Shown here piece after piece: positions 22,579-34,009 of a stretch of 64,000 nt of DNA (position 1 is its first letter; every line of letters begins with the position of its first letter). A model generated the notes under the pieces. The model worked only from the letters and a program-made list of their open reading frames with translations. It was not told the DNA's origin and did not search any database. Origin of the DNA: Siphonodentalium dalli (taxonomy: Eukaryota > Mollusca > Scaphopoda > Gadilida > Siphonodentaliidae); NCBI GenBank assembly GCA_032622095.1, contig CP136061.1, forward strand, positions 6,146,734 through 6,210,733, written 5' to 3'. A program made the position numbers and the translations under genes.

Positions 22579-23045
22579 TTAAACCAGACAAAATTTCCAA
22601 TTGTGGGTAATGTCATGTACAACCAACCCCATCCCTGTCAAGTCCATACTCACATTGAACCAAACAGCTTTCAGTGAGTCTTCACTAACATGCACCATTA
22701 GAGTAAAGGTCTTAAAATCCCCCAAAGAAATCGTTAGTTCTTTACTCGCCTTGATACAATCTACAGCCTCCGTCCCTTTGTAGTATAACCTCAGAGAACC
22801 AGCGTGAAACCAATCTTAACTAACCTTAAAAACAAATATATTGACTTCGCTTCTTTGATGTAAACCAAGAAAAACTCGGTGATACGTACTCCGTTCATGT
22901 GTAACTCGGTGATACGTCTCCGTTCGTGTTTTGCTATGTTAGATATAAACATACATACAAACTATCTGATGATAGGGGAACCGATTCAAACAAAATCAAC
23001 AACAACAAACCTCCGGCATATGACCCCACCCAAAAACCAATAGCA
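22579..23045. other. Unannotated stretch
   Basis: No coding signal. GTAACTCGGTGATACGT-like words repeat near 22870-22920. Confidence 0.35.
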
Positions 23046-23633
23046 GAATATGGCTTGTTGCCATTCATCGGAAAGCGCTCAGTGAGAGCTTTCCGATAAA
23101 TGGCAACAAGCCATATTTCCAACTAAATCCTGAAAAGTTACCCATAATTCTGCTGTGGTTAAAGGTACTCAATCCGAATTAGCGCTCGCAAATTACTATT
23201 TCCTTGGCTTCGGGGGTAAAAAATATTTGATTCGAGTCGAGGAACCCACCCATCAAAGCTCAGAGTGATCAGATATCAATGTTTTAAATCTATTATTTTA
23301 ATTTTAAATGGCCCAGTAAACAGTCGACGAGAAGACTTCTCTGACCAAATTGTGGATGAAGATGGATAACTCTAAAATCAAGTGGCTTTTTTGTGTCAGA
23401 TATTTGACAAACCAGCAAAATTTCGTTGAACAAAATGTTGACAAATAAGAGGTTTTGGGCAATTTTATACTATAGTTGACTGTGGTTAGCATTATTTTTG
23501 GGCAATTACTCGATTCTGATAACTGAAGCGGCATTTCAAAAAACATTGTCTTGTTGTTGGAATCTGATGATATGTTGACCATCGAATCGGATTGAGTACA
23601 TTGAAGGAGTCGATTATTTAGGGCATTACTGTA
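23046..23633. mobile_element. Family A MITE split by element E
   Basis: An A copy beginning inside the left arm and ending GGGCATTACTGTA. Between GTGGTTAA (23155-23162) and AAGGAGTCG (23604) lies an unrelated 441-bp insert. Confidence 0.88.
23163..23603. mobile_element. Element E nested in an A copy
   Basis: Ends AGGTACTCAATCCGA and its inverse TCGGATTGAGTAC. It shares the blocks GATTCGAGTCGAGGAACCCA and GATAACTCTAAAATCAAGTG with the long hairpin at 63050-63514. Non-coding. Confidence 0.82.
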
Positions 23634-24628
23634 AGAAGAAGTAAGTAATGGTTTATTCTCAGCCAGTATTCATGGGACGTGAGAAGATGCACCTATCCCA
23701 TGACCTATCTGTACCAATTTGTTTTATAAAGAACGCTCTTTATAGCTCATATATCCCCTTTAAGCTGTCAGATGTCAACGGCATCTATCTCATTACACTC
23801 TACGGGTCATTTTATCTCCGTGCTTCAATTTTCAACTGACCAGATAGCAACCATTTATTTTGGGTATATAATTTAGTTTTCACTAAAAATATTTGATTAG
23901 AATTTCAGTCCGACTGAAATCTTGCTGAAATTATACTGCAGAAATTCAACTAAATTTCACTTGAAGTAGAGAGAAAATGATCTCAATTGGTATATTTTTT
24001 ACTTTTTAATGTCGTAAGAGGCCTAGTATAAGTAAATATAAGCATATACAGGGGCGCCGGAAGAGGGGGGGCAGAGGGGGCAGCTATATTAATAATTTAG
24101 GAAAAGATCATGATGTTAAATCATCATTCAGTGAAGATATAGTATAAATTTCAATAAAAATTTGAAAATATTTTGACTAAATTTTTTTTTGCTGAAATAA
24201 CTGTAAAATTGCACTATATATTCTCTAGTTAAGGATATAACAACAGAACATGTGCACTTGTTTTTGTCACCACCTGAGCCACGGGGCATGTCTGTCATCA
24301 GGCTAAACAAAATCAACATGGCACCGGAGTAATAACTTTCCAATCTCTTCATGCAATTTCACATTTAGAACAAGTCTAGACGCACGCCTTGAGGGATAAA
24401 TACTACGTCATTAACAGCGACTGGACGAATATATCCCAATACTTTAATCATAAGCTGTCAGTTCCTAGAATACTGTAACATAATTGGTTGACACTTGATT
24501 AACCATTAAGAACACCAAGTGCTCCCGCCCCCATCTGTCATCCAAGCTAATCAAAAATAAATATTAGATAAGATCGCACCGTAGAGTAATAACTTTCAAA
24601 TAATCCAATTTAACATTCAGACGAAGTC
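23634..24628. other. Unannotated stretch with old repeat
   Basis: No coding signal. GAGTAATAACTTTC-type words and ATAAATACTA(C/A)GTCAT recur near 24320-24420, 24590 and 25350-25420, so an old dispersed or tandem repeat is present. Confidence 0.4.
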
Positions 24629-24917
24629 TACAGTAATGCCCTAAATAATCGACTCCTTAACCACAGCAGAATTATGGGTAATTTTTCAGGATTTTGGTCG
24701 GAAATATGGCTTGGTGCCATTCATTGGAAAGCTCTCACTGAGATTATGGGTAACTTTTCAGGATTTAGTGGGAAATATGGCTTGTTGCCATTCATCGGAA
24801 AGCTCTCACTGAGAGCGTTCCGATGAATGGCAACAAGCATTATTTTCGACTAAATCCTGAAAAATTACCCATAATTCTGCTGTGGTTAAGGAGTCGATTA
24901 TTTAGGACATTACTGTA
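24629..24917. mobile_element. Family A MITE with internal duplication
   Basis: TACAGTAATGCCC start and CATTACTGTA end with TA flanks. The left-arm segment from TTATGGGTAA to AAGCTCTCACTGAGA is repeated. Confidence 0.92.
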
Positions 24918-24932
24918 GACACGAGCTGTGAG

Positions 24933-25242
24933 CAAGTCTGAGTTTAGTGTGGGTGTCATTTGCAGAATGAGGTCCCCAAAGGGTGAATTTAGTGAAGCTA
25001 TCTCGCATAGCAGGCTAGCATCACTAAATTCACCCTTATTGCTTAGGCCTCATCTTCTTTGCAAAGTTTCTTTATTATCAAATGTCTATAGAAACTTCTT
25101 CACATAGATTATATTTCTATTTTAGTTTAGTTTCAAAATATCCCCAAATAGGCAGATGACACATTACATAATCAAGGTACCCGCTCTGCATCACTAAATT
25201 CACCTCTGGGACCTCAATCTGCAAATGACAGGCACACTAAAC
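24933..25242. mobile_element. Family B2 element, diverged and shortened
   Basis: Starts CAAGTCTGAGTTTAGTGTGG and ends near CAGGCACACTAAACAG. The middle block CCTCATCTTCTTTGCAAAG identifies the B2 subtype. The right hairpin is incomplete. Confidence 0.75.
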
Positions 25243-25551
25243 AGCCATATAGGCTGGTGCCTGGCATGTACCCCTGGGTTCTATAAAATGGGAGCTATTC
25301 CGAGAGGGGGGGGAGTTGAATCTGTCCAATCAATAATTTGTTTTTAGATAAAGATGGCACCAGAGTAATAACATTCCAATCTCTCGATATTTAGATCAAG
25401 TCTTGAGGAATAAATACTAAGTCATCAACAGAAATGGGAAAGATATATCCCAACATTACGGGACTTCATATTCCACGAGCCATGTAGCGGGGTAATAATC
25501 ATCTTCAAGAGAATCAATCGCAGAAGTCACTTTCCATAGCAACATACACCC

Positions 25552-25665
25552 ATTCTAAGAACCAATCGTTTAATTTAAGTCAATGACCAGAGCGTACACA
25601 CGGCCGTTATAAGAACCAATCGTTTAATTTAAGTCAATGACCATAGCGTACACCCAGCCGTAAAA
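25552..25665 (+). repeat. Tandem duplication of about 55-60 bp
   Basis: AAGAACCAATCGTTTAATTT followed by AAGTCAATGACCA occurs twice in succession. Confidence 0.85.
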
Positions 25666-25694
25666 AGATTAGTACACAATTTCATATCTACCGA

Positions 25695-26206
25695 CAAGCC
25701 TTGAAATAGTATGTCTGTCATTTGCAAAATGAGGTCCCCAGAGGGTGAATTTAGTGACGCCACTATGACCAAGCCCTTTCTGTAGACATTTGATATTCAA
25801 ATTTGGATAAAAGGGCTCGGTCATACTACTCTGAACGGCAAGCTAGCATCATCAAATTCACCCTCTGGGAACCTCATTCTGCTTTGGCCTCAACTACTAT
25901 GGGGGACCTAGGATCAGATTGAAGTTCCCCAGTTTAAGTTGTTGATGTTCACCCATTAGTCACCTCTATTTTGTATTTTATCTTCTGCAAATTAGGGGAT
26001 ATAGAAACTCAACAGAAAGGAATAAGTAACTAGAAACAATGTTTTTTTCGACTACATAGATACTTCCCAGAAGATGAGGCATAAGAGGAATGAGGTTCCC
26101 AGAGGGTGAATTTGGTGATGATAGCCCACCATGCGGGATAGCGTCACTAAATTCACACTCAAGGGACCTCATTCAGCAGATGACAGACACACTATTACAA
26201 TGCTTG
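25695..26206. mobile_element. Family B element with small hairpin insert
   Basis: Starts CAAGCCTTGAAATAGTATGT and ends CACACTATTACAATGCTTG. The left hairpin is interrupted at about 25768-25830 by a palindrome with arms ATGACCAAGCCCTTT and AAAGGGCTCGGTCAT. Confidence 0.8.
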
Positions 26207-26217
26207 CATGTGTTAAA

Positions 26218-26326
26218 TACAGTAATGCCCTAAATAATCGACTCCTTAACCACAGCAGAAATTTGGGTAACTTTTCAGGATTTAGTCGGAAATATGGCTT
26301 GTTGCCATTCATTGGAAAGCTCTCAG
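26218..26326. mobile_element. Family A MITE, left half only
   Basis: TACAGTAATGCCCTAAATAA start. Ends after GGAAAGCTCTCA at the centre of the foldback. Confidence 0.85.
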
Positions 26327-26415
26327 GCTTGTATATAGGGGTAATTTACACAGAGAATCTTATTAGATATGAGTAAATGCATGACAACACACATCAAGGT
26401 GTTTCCAGTATTCTT

Positions 26416-26566
26416 CAAGCCTTGAAATAGGGTGTCTGTAATTTGCAGAATGAGGTCTCCAGAGGGTGAATTTGGTGATGCTAGCCCACTATGCGGGCTA
26501 GCATCACCAAATTCACCCTCTGGGGACCTCATTCTGCAAATGACAGATACCCTATTTCAAGGCTTG
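26416..26566. mobile_element. Family B, minimal single-hairpin form
   Basis: The whole 151-bp element is one near-perfect palindrome from CAAGCCTTGAAATAGGGTGT to its complement. This minimal form shows that the terminal hairpin alone forms a recognisable unit. Confidence 0.9.
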
Positions 26567-26598
26567 CTTCTTTATCCAAGTAATGCCTGGTAGTCCCC

Positions 26599-26983
26599 AG
26601 CTACCCCGCTGGACAAAACAAGTGTCCATTGGCACCGCGGTGTATTTGCCGTTCGGCCGCGGTGTCAGAGTTTGTAACTGCAGTTGAGCACCGCGGTCGA
26701 ACGGCAAGTACACCGTGGCCCAACAGCAAGTACACTGCGGCCGAAAGGCAACTACACCGCAGCCGAACGGCATGTACACCGTGGTTAGATTTCTGGTTTG
26801 TATCGTCTTTTTTCAGTTTAATGAACGTACACCGCGGCCATTACACCATGGCCGAACGGCAAGTACACCGCGGCCCAACTGTAGTTAGCCGGTGGAGCCG
26901 CGGTGTAGTTGCATTTCAGCCACGGTGGCAACGCTAACTGCACCGCGGTTAGGTGGACACTTGTTTTGTCAAGCAGGGTAGTT
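26599..26983. mobile_element. Element F: TIR element packed with CCGCGG repeats
   Basis: Inverted ends CAGCTACCCCGCTGGACAAA and its near-complement (TTTTGTCAAGCAGGGTAGTTG) continue through ACAAGTGTCC. The interior is an irregular array of about 22-bp units containing ACCGCGG, GAACGGCAAGTACACC and variants in both orientations. CpG-dense in AT-rich surroundings. No target duplication was identified. Confidence 0.75.
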
Positions 26984-27000
26984 GTATATAAGACAAAAAA

Positions 27001-27610
27001 ATGTCATCGTCTCATCAAATCATGGAGCAGTCAACACACAGCAGACAATTTCTCCAAAGTACCTTCGTATCAGTATATATGGTAAATTCTTTGAGCCAGG
27101 ACCCCAATTCTATAGTATATATGATACAAGGAAATGTCATCATCTCATCAAATCATAGAGACAATTTACATACACGGCAGACAATTTCTTCGTACCAGTA
27201 TATATGGTAAATGCTATATATGATAAACGCTTTATGCCAGGGCCCCAATTCTATAGTATATATGGTAAATGCTATATATGATAAACGCTTTATGCCAGGG
27301 CCCCAATTCTATAGTATATATGGTAAATGCTATATATGATAAACGCTTTATGCCAGGGCCCCAATTCTATATTATATATGGTAAATGCTATATATGATAA
27401 ATGCTTTGAGCCAGGGCCCCAATTCTATAGTATATATGGTAAATGCTATATATGATAAACGCTTTATGCCAGGGCCCCAATTCTATAGTATATATGGTAA
27501 ATGCTATATATGATAAACGCTTTATGCCAGGGCCCCAATTCTATAGTATATATGGTAAATGCTATACGATAAATTCTTTGAGCCAGGACCCCAATTCTAT
27601 AGTATATATG
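27001..27610 (+). repeat. 58-bp tandem repeat, about seven units, with flanking modules
   Basis: GCCAGG marks units at 27236, 27294, 27352, 27410, 27468, 27526 and 27582, so the spacing is 58 bp with one 56. Units contain GTATATATGGTAAATGCTAT. A different module (AAATGTCATCGTCTCATCAA, GACAATTTACATACAC) occurs on both sides in the same orientation at about 27001, 27130 and 27615. Confidence 0.92.
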
Positions 27611-28044
27611 ATACAAGGAAATGTCATCGTCTCATCAAATCATAGAGACAATTTACATACACCGCAGACAATTTACATACACCGCAGACAATTTCTCAAA
27701 TTAGTTTCCTCCAAAACTGTCACGAGTGATTATCGGTATCTCACATAAATAATAGAAAAAAATCCATTAAAATGTCCATTTTGGATTTACCTGCTCTGGG
27801 CTAACATTGCTACGGGGGTAATTCAATTATATTTTGGTATCGATACCACTGAGAAAGAGAATCGTAATCATTGATCCGTCTGATATCAATTCAAGTTTAT
27901 GATCCGCTGTTTGAAATGTCACCACCTCATCAGCTCAGATGCATAAAGCACCATCAATTCACATATACGGCAGTCAATTTCTACAAAATTACATTCATAC
28001 CAATGAGTGAAAATGGTAACATTTTGATTCTACAGGAAATGATG

Positions 28045-28195
28045 GTGGGCCTAGAAACGAAGTTCCATTAGAAACGAAGTTCCATTAGAAACGAAGTTCC
28101 ATTAGAAACGAAGTTCCATTAGAAACGAAGTTCCATTAGAAACAAGTTCCATTAGAAACCAAGTTCCATTAGAAACCAAGTTCCATTCCCTCAAG
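28045..28195 (+). repeat. 17-bp tandem repeat, about nine units
   Basis: Repeats of AGAAACGAAGTTCCATT. The last three units vary (AAACAAG, AAACCAAG). Confidence 0.95.
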
Positions 28196-28283
28196 AAGAA
28201 TCCTAATCTCACAAGAAATGAAACAAGAACATGTCATCATCTCATCAAATGAGATACAAACACAATTCTATAATATATCATAA

Positions 28284-28754
28284 TTAACCCTTTAGTGCCA
28301 GGGGCCGATCTCATCAGCCCTAATTTACGGTCTGTAAAATAGGCCCTAAAAAAAATTAAAAATATTTTTTTTTTTTTTTTTTTTTTTGGGTTGAATTTGT
28401 TTTGGGTATGCTTAAGCATGCTATAGCGAATTTTTAAACAAACTGGATAAAACCTTAGGGGCATGTTATAACTCAAAACTATCACCAAGTATTCATAGTA
28501 ATAAAATTTTGATGCCCATGTAAAACGTAAGATTCCCTGGCACTAAACCTACAAAATAAGTCTGTTAATTAAAGAATATAAGAAAAAATTATTAAAATTG
28601 TAAAAAAAAGTTAAAAAATAATAACAAATGATGAAAAATTGTTAGGCCAATGCATTCTCTTATATATGCAAGGCGACTCGTATATATAAGAGAATGCATT
28701 GGCACAGGGTATATCGGTTGATACAAAAATCTGACCTGGCACTGAAAGGGTTAA
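28284..28754. mobile_element. Family C MITE, complete
   Basis: TTAA at both ends with inverted termini CCCTTTAGTGCCAGG and CCTGGCACTGAAAGGG. The T-rich tract and interior match the 22105 copy in inverse orientation. The palindrome near 28647-28702 is shortened. Confidence 0.95.
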
Positions 28755-28816
28755 AGAACACGATCTCATCAAATCAGATGCATTATATATATAGACTGCA
28801 GCCAATTTCTGGAGAA

Positions 28817-29355
28817 GTTATTCCTACCGGTATATATGGTAACATCTCTAGAAGTTATTCCTACCAGTATATATGGTAACATCTCGTTATTCCTACTGGT
28901 ATATATGGTAACATCTCTCCGGTATATATGGTAACATCTCTCCGGTATATATGGTAACATCTCTCCGGTGTATATGGTAACATCCCGGTATATATGGTAA
29001 CATCTCTCCGGTATATATGGTAACATCTCTAGATAGTAGTTCTTCCTACCGGTATATATGGTATATGGTATATGGTATATATGGTAACATCTCTCTGGTA
29101 TATATGGTAACATCTCTCCGGTATATATGGTAACATCTCCCGGTATATATTCCTTTATATGGTAACATCTCTCCGGTATATATGGTAACATCTCTCCGGT
29201 ATACATGTATATGGTAACATCTCTCCGGTATATATGGTATATGGTATATATGGTAACATCTCTCCGGTATATATGGTATATGGTATATGGTATATATGGT
29301 AACATCTCTCCGGTATATATGGTATATGGTATATGGTATATATGGTAACATCTCT
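28817..29355 (+). repeat. 23-bp TATATGG minisatellite
   Basis: More than 20 variants of GGTATATATGGTAACATCTC plus TCC. Some units are expanded by extra GGTATAT steps. Tyr/Ile/Pro-rich frames on the minus strand are artefacts. Confidence 0.95.
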
Positions 29356-29597
29356 AGATAGTAGATGAGTACAAATTGGATTAAAGTGATGTGAAACATT
29401 CCGGAAGGTGATCAAATAAAAATGGAGAATAATCTTGCTCAAAGTAGTTATTTTTACAAATATTATATCCAAATTGACAACACACTTACAGATTAATCAA
29501 ATGCAGTGACTCTCGATGGCCAAATAATTTTCGTGGCTCAAATTACACTTCAACATCATCCTTCTATGATGCAATAAGTATTATACAGCACAAAAGC

Positions 29598-29682
29598 CCA
29601 TTACCCTGCAGGGAGCCCCACACATATATAGAAGCATATAGAAGAGTGTCGTCTGCTCATGTTTGTCTGGGGCTCTGTATGG
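29598..29682. mobile_element. Family D element, diverged
   Basis: ATTACCCTGCAGGGAGCCCC start and GGGGCTCTGTATGGGTGAAA end match the 30567-30654 copy. TTAA is not preserved. Confidence 0.55.
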
Positions 29683-29696
29683 GTGAAATTATAAAA

Positions 29697-29822
29697 TTGT
29701 TAAAGAATACAAGAAAAAATTATTAAAATTGTAAAAAATTGTTAGGCCAATGCTTTCTCTTATATATGCGAGGCGACCTATGGTCGACTCGCATATATAA
29801 GAGAATGCATTGGCACAGGGTA
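29697..29822. mobile_element. Family C fragment with palindrome
   Basis: Holds the A-rich run and the central palindrome (29750-29815) followed by CACAGGGTA. The termini are missing. Confidence 0.75.
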
Positions 29823-30095
29823 AAAAAATCCCGACTTACGACTGGCTTTGATATGGCGGGTCACATATGCTATGCTATTTTTTAAACAATCCGATACCTC
29901 ATTTGTGTCCAAACTCGCAGTTATTTTCTCTGTCAGTCGAAGGACTCTCCTAGTTGTATGGACTTGTGTATTAGGGGTTAAAAAAACCATTTGGCCAAAA
30001 GTAAATGAAATTATGTTTGACAGGGTGAACCATGACATTCCAATTAATACTTTCATAATGGAATGGGAGAATACTCAGCATAGTAAGGGGTTAAT

Positions 30096-30312
30096 TACAG
30101 TAATGCCCTAAGTAATCGACCTCTTAACCAAAGCAGAATTATGGGTAACTTTTCAGGATTTAGTCGGAAATATGGCTTGTTGCCATTCATCGGAAAGCTC
30201 TCGCCAAGAGCTTTCCGATGAATGGCAACAAGCCATATTTCCGACTAAATCCTGAAAAGTTACCCATAATTCTGCTTTGGTTAAGAGGTCGATTACTTAG
30301 GGCATTACGGTA
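30096..30312. mobile_element. Family A MITE, complete
   Basis: TACAGTAATGCCCTAAGTAA start and CTTAGGGCATTACGGTA end. Both arms are almost perfect around 30205. TA flanks on each side. Confidence 0.94.
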
Positions 30313-30566
30313 TGGACAAAACAACAAAGAATTACATGCAAATAGGATTCGTAGTTAATCGCTGGAAGAAGACGGATATAATATACAAGAAAATTGCTAA
30401 GATAAACAGGAAAAATCTCCCAGAAGAATTCCTCAGTTGAGTTTAGTATAAAGTCTCACATTTAAAATGTCTCAAGTGGTTTGTAGAAATAGCGTAGTTT
30501 GGATATAAAATTCATAGGAGCGCACACTATCCATTAATAACTGAGGCGATATATAATGTTTAATGA

Positions 30567-30654
30567 TTAACCCACAGGGAGCCTCACACAGATGGAAACA
30601 TGCACTACTGAGTGTCCTCTGCAGCAGTCTATGTGGGGCTCTATAAAGGGTTAA
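30567..30654. mobile_element. Family D short TTAA element
   Basis: TTAACCCACAGGGAGCCTCA start and GGGGCTCTATAAAGGGTTAA end, 88 bp. This is the reference copy for D. Confidence 0.75.
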
Positions 30655-30916
30655 ATGAATTAATCTACAAAAATAAATAAGAGATTAGATCCAAATGGGA
30701 TTTGTAGTAAATCCCTGGACAAGTAATTTACATAAATATAGAACACGAGTAAATTACTATGCAAAACAACAAAACCTCTGAGGAGATTCTTGTCTAAGTA
30801 ATTTATATCTCATACGACTGTCCAATTTGTTTGTGGGCAAAGGGTCGGGGCAGTTGTAATATTGTTTTTTAGCAAATTGAGGTCACAGCAATGTACTACA
30901 TCAGGGGCATTGGGCT

Positions 30917-31508
30917 GCATAGTGTCTGTCATTTGCAGAATGAGGTCCCCAGAGGGTGAATTTTGTGACACTATCCTGCATAGCGGGGTAGCATCACTAA
31001 ATTCACCCTCTGGGGACCTCATTCTGCTTAGGCCTCATCTTCTCTGGAAAGTTTCTTTATTATCAAATTTCTATAGAAATTTCGTTTTTAGTTTAGTCTC
31101 TCTATATCCCAAAATTGGCAGACGATACATTGCATAATCAAGGTTCACAATGGGTGTACATCACAATATTCATCATTTTGGAACTTCAATCTGAGTCTAC
31201 ATCTCCCATAGCAGCTGAGGCCATGGAGAATGAGGTCCCCATAGAACTCATTATAAGAACTCATTCTTTGTGAAAACAATCATCGAATGGAACCACCTGG
31301 AGGATACGGACAGCGCATGTGATTCAACATCGATACCAACATTAACGGCAAATTAAGTCGTCCAACGGTGCACCTACAGCCAAATCAAGGCTACTACACC
31401 GAACTACATACAGATACAGATACAGATACATAGGGTGAATGTGGTGATGCTAAATTCACCCTCTGGTGACCTCATTCTGCAAATGACAGACACACTAAAC
31501 TCAGACTT
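30917..31508. mobile_element. Family B2 element with a LINE-tail insertion
   Basis: Starts at AGTGTCTGTCATTTGCAG and ends CACACTAAACTCAGACTT. The B2 middle block is present. A segment at 31245-31428 with flanking CATAG interrupts the right hairpin. Confidence 0.82.
31245..31428 (+). pseudogene. 3' tail of another LINE ORF2 inserted in B2
   Basis: Codons from about 31261 read NSFFVKTIIEWNHLE and then a stop. This resembles the C-terminal NSFFxRTIxxWNxLP signature known from Jockey/CR1-type LINE ORF2 proteins. A GATACA microsatellite follows, as LINE 3' tails often have. CATAG (31240-31244 and 31429-31433) flanks the insert. It is a different family from the two large LINE copies here. Confidence 0.6.
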
Positions 31509-32061
31509 CATCAGGCGAAAAAATCTCAAGATGAAGGAGGGGGGAAACAAATTTTAACGAGAGGCCGATCATGATCGGCAGATGTTTAACCCATCCCTTG
31601 GCAATAGTAAATTACTATGAATCATAAATTAGAGTTTTGATGTTGAATTATGGAGTATAATGTTAAGTACTATTATAGACAAATGTACATAACACAAATT
31701 ATGGGAATTTAGGGTGACCCTCATATATAAGATAATGCACTGGCACATGATTTGCAATGCTGCACCAGCGCAGCCTTGGATTAAATGTGAAAAGTTGACC
31801 CGGACATGGAATACTTGGTTAATAGAGTCCAATTTAAGTTTACAATGATAATGTATCAAATTCTACCAACAACACAGCCATCAAGATAAACCATCTGACT
31901 GCTGACCCATTAATATCAATTATATACCAGAGCTGTCAAATAATCACTGGCATTGTTTATGCCATTCAAACCTTGGCATCTCTATGAAACCTATAATATT
32001 TCAGACCATCTGTAGTGCTATACTCAGCTGTGCAATGCAGCAAAGATTTTCTAGTCTACTG
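31509..32061. other. Unannotated stretch with decayed C3-like end
   Basis: CTCATATATAAGATAATGCACTGGCAC near 31712 and AATGCTGCACCAGCGCAG near 31758 match C3 elements, but no clear termini are visible. Otherwise nothing is recognised. Confidence 0.4.
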
Positions 32062-32481
32062 TTAACCCTTTACCCAACAGAACGGCCCTGTGCCAATGCA
32101 TTCTCTTATATATGCGAGTCGACCATAGGTCGCCTCGCATATATAAGAGAAGGCATTGGCTTAACACATATTAAAAATGATAAAATTGTCAAAGAATGTA
32201 GAAAAATATTATAAAAATTGTTAAAAAATGTAAGAAAAAAATCTAAAATTGTTAAAGAATGTAAGAAAAAATGGTAAAAATGCGAGGCGACCTATGGTCG
32301 ACTCGCATATATAAGAGAATGCATTGGCACAGGGCATAACTGTAACCATCACAATGTGGTCAATGAACCGGTTCCAATGATATCCATATTTGTATGGTGT
32401 TATTGAGACAGACCGAAGATATTTTAGGCCGTTGAAGCTTTATTTGGGCGTTTTTGGCCGGTTTGTTGGGTAAAGGGTTAA
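32062..32481. mobile_element. Family C2 TTAA element
   Basis: TTAACCCTTTACCCAACA start and TGTTGGGTAAAGGGTTAA end. The termini differ from family C, yet it carries the same palindrome (32091-32160) and a second partial copy (32280-32333). Confidence 0.88.
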
Positions 32482-33390
32482 TAGCATACATGTATCATGT
32501 GTATTGTTTAAAAATGAGAAACTATGTAGCTTTCTTTATCTGCACATTGGCATAAGAAACATCAGAAAATGATATAGCCATATTAATAGCTAAGTAGCAA
32601 AGGCATGGGATGGAATTGGTGAATTGGGTTCAATATCGAAATAAATTTACCAGTACATAACACAAGATTTTGAACTGATTTATACAAAATTTTATGTGGT
32701 GACTCTGTGTACCCCTGGCGAAGTTTTAATGGTGTTAGTGTTTCAAATTTTGTTAACTTAAAAAAAAAAAAAAATTAATTGAGCAAGGAGTTCAATCTAA
32801 ATTAAATTAAAAAAATTAAATTTTAATTATTTAAAAAAAAATAAAATATATTTATATATTTGTTTTTATTTATTTTGAGCAAATTAAGAAAATTGAGCAA
32901 GGAATTCAATAAATTTTGTGTGATCATTTTTCGAAAAAGGGCCATAACTAAGTTAAAAATAGTCGGAGCAAACCCCCATATTCCAACTCGATTTGTCTTT
33001 CATATACAAAATATGATTCCGATCAGACAAAAAATGTTTGAGTTTGAGTTTTTGCACCATGCGTAAAGTGTCTATGGACAGACGGACGGACTTGAAAAAA
33101 ACACAGGCAGATCTTGACATAGCGATTGGCAATTATTCAACAATAGGGGGTTGCCTGTCAAAAATGACATGCAGAAAAATAGTGTGAAGAGTTAGTAAAT
33201 TATTATCGCCCCTTCAAGTAATTTGAAATTATTATTAGTCATTAGTATAAAAACATCTATTGCGTGACACTCTCCGGGTAAATTTACTTTATCTTTACAT
33301 GCTAAATATAAGCTTGGCTCACACAAAGTGTGTTTCATGGATAATATCGCAGTCATACTGACATGGCTCAGGCATGGAAACCCCTTAAAG
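32482..33390. other. Unannotated AT-rich stretch
   Basis: An A/T simple region at 32760-32880, then a GGACAGACGGACGGACTTG word near 33074 that resembles the GTCC-rich dispersed repeats. No gene recognised. Confidence 0.4.
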
Positions 33391-33651
33391 CAAGCCTCAG
33401 TTTAGTGTGTCTGTCATTTGCAGAATGAGGTCTCCAGAGGGTGAATTTTGTGACACTATCCACACCAGGCTAGCATCACCAAATTCACCATCTGGGGACC
33501 TCATTCTGCTTTGACCTCATCAGCTATGGGATACATAAGACTCAGATTGAAGTTTCCACTATGCGGGGTAGCGTCACTAAATTCAACCTCTGGGGACCTC
33601 ATTCTGCAAATGACAGGCACACTAAACTCAGGCACACTAAACTCAGACTTG
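33391..33651. mobile_element. Family B2 element, shortened
   Basis: Starts CAAGCCTCAGTTTAGTGTGT and ends CACACTAAACTCAGACTTG, with the last part of the terminus duplicated. The middle block is mostly deleted. Confidence 0.8.
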
Positions 33652-33652
33652 C

Positions 33653-33905
33653 TTAAAGTCCAACTTAATTTTCGAACCCCCAGATCACATATATAAAATA
33701 TATGCCATATTATATACCATTTAAGCTCCAAAACATTGTATTATCAAATTGTTTTTGGTGTAATAAACTGTGGACATGTTGTCTTTGTTGAAATATCGAC
33801 TTGTGTTCAGTGATAAAGTTTCATTATTAAAATTCTTAAAATATAGAGTTATTCCTCTTCCATTGAAAATAATTTATTACTTTGAATTCTGTTGCATTCT
33901 GGGAG
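33653..33905. mobile_element. Element G fragment
   Basis: TTAAAGTCCAACTTAATTTTCGA start matches the terminus of the element at 62471-62932. The following TTATATACCATTTAAGCTCC and AACTGTGGACATGTTGT also match its inverse. The other end is missing. It abuts the B2 copy. Confidence 0.75.
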
Positions 33906-34009
33906 CCATATCGGGGGAAATCTTTCTATGATTTCAACTATTTTCTATTTCTTTATTTTCTAATTTGGAAGGGAAGAAATTAATTTTTTACATTCCATGA
34001 ATGCTGAAC

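Noticed and set aside
26416-26566. Perfect TSD for the single-hairpin B copy
   Set aside because: TTCTT occurs on both sides but not at equal distance from the ends, so no duplication is claimed.
28769-29472. Tyr/Ile/Pro-rich minus-strand frames up to 178 residues
   Set aside because: Generated by the 23-bp TATATGG repeat; frames overlap each other and vary with unit number.
29848-30111. 87-residue frame between C and A elements
   Set aside because: Ends inside an A MITE and shows no domain; more likely decayed element sequence.
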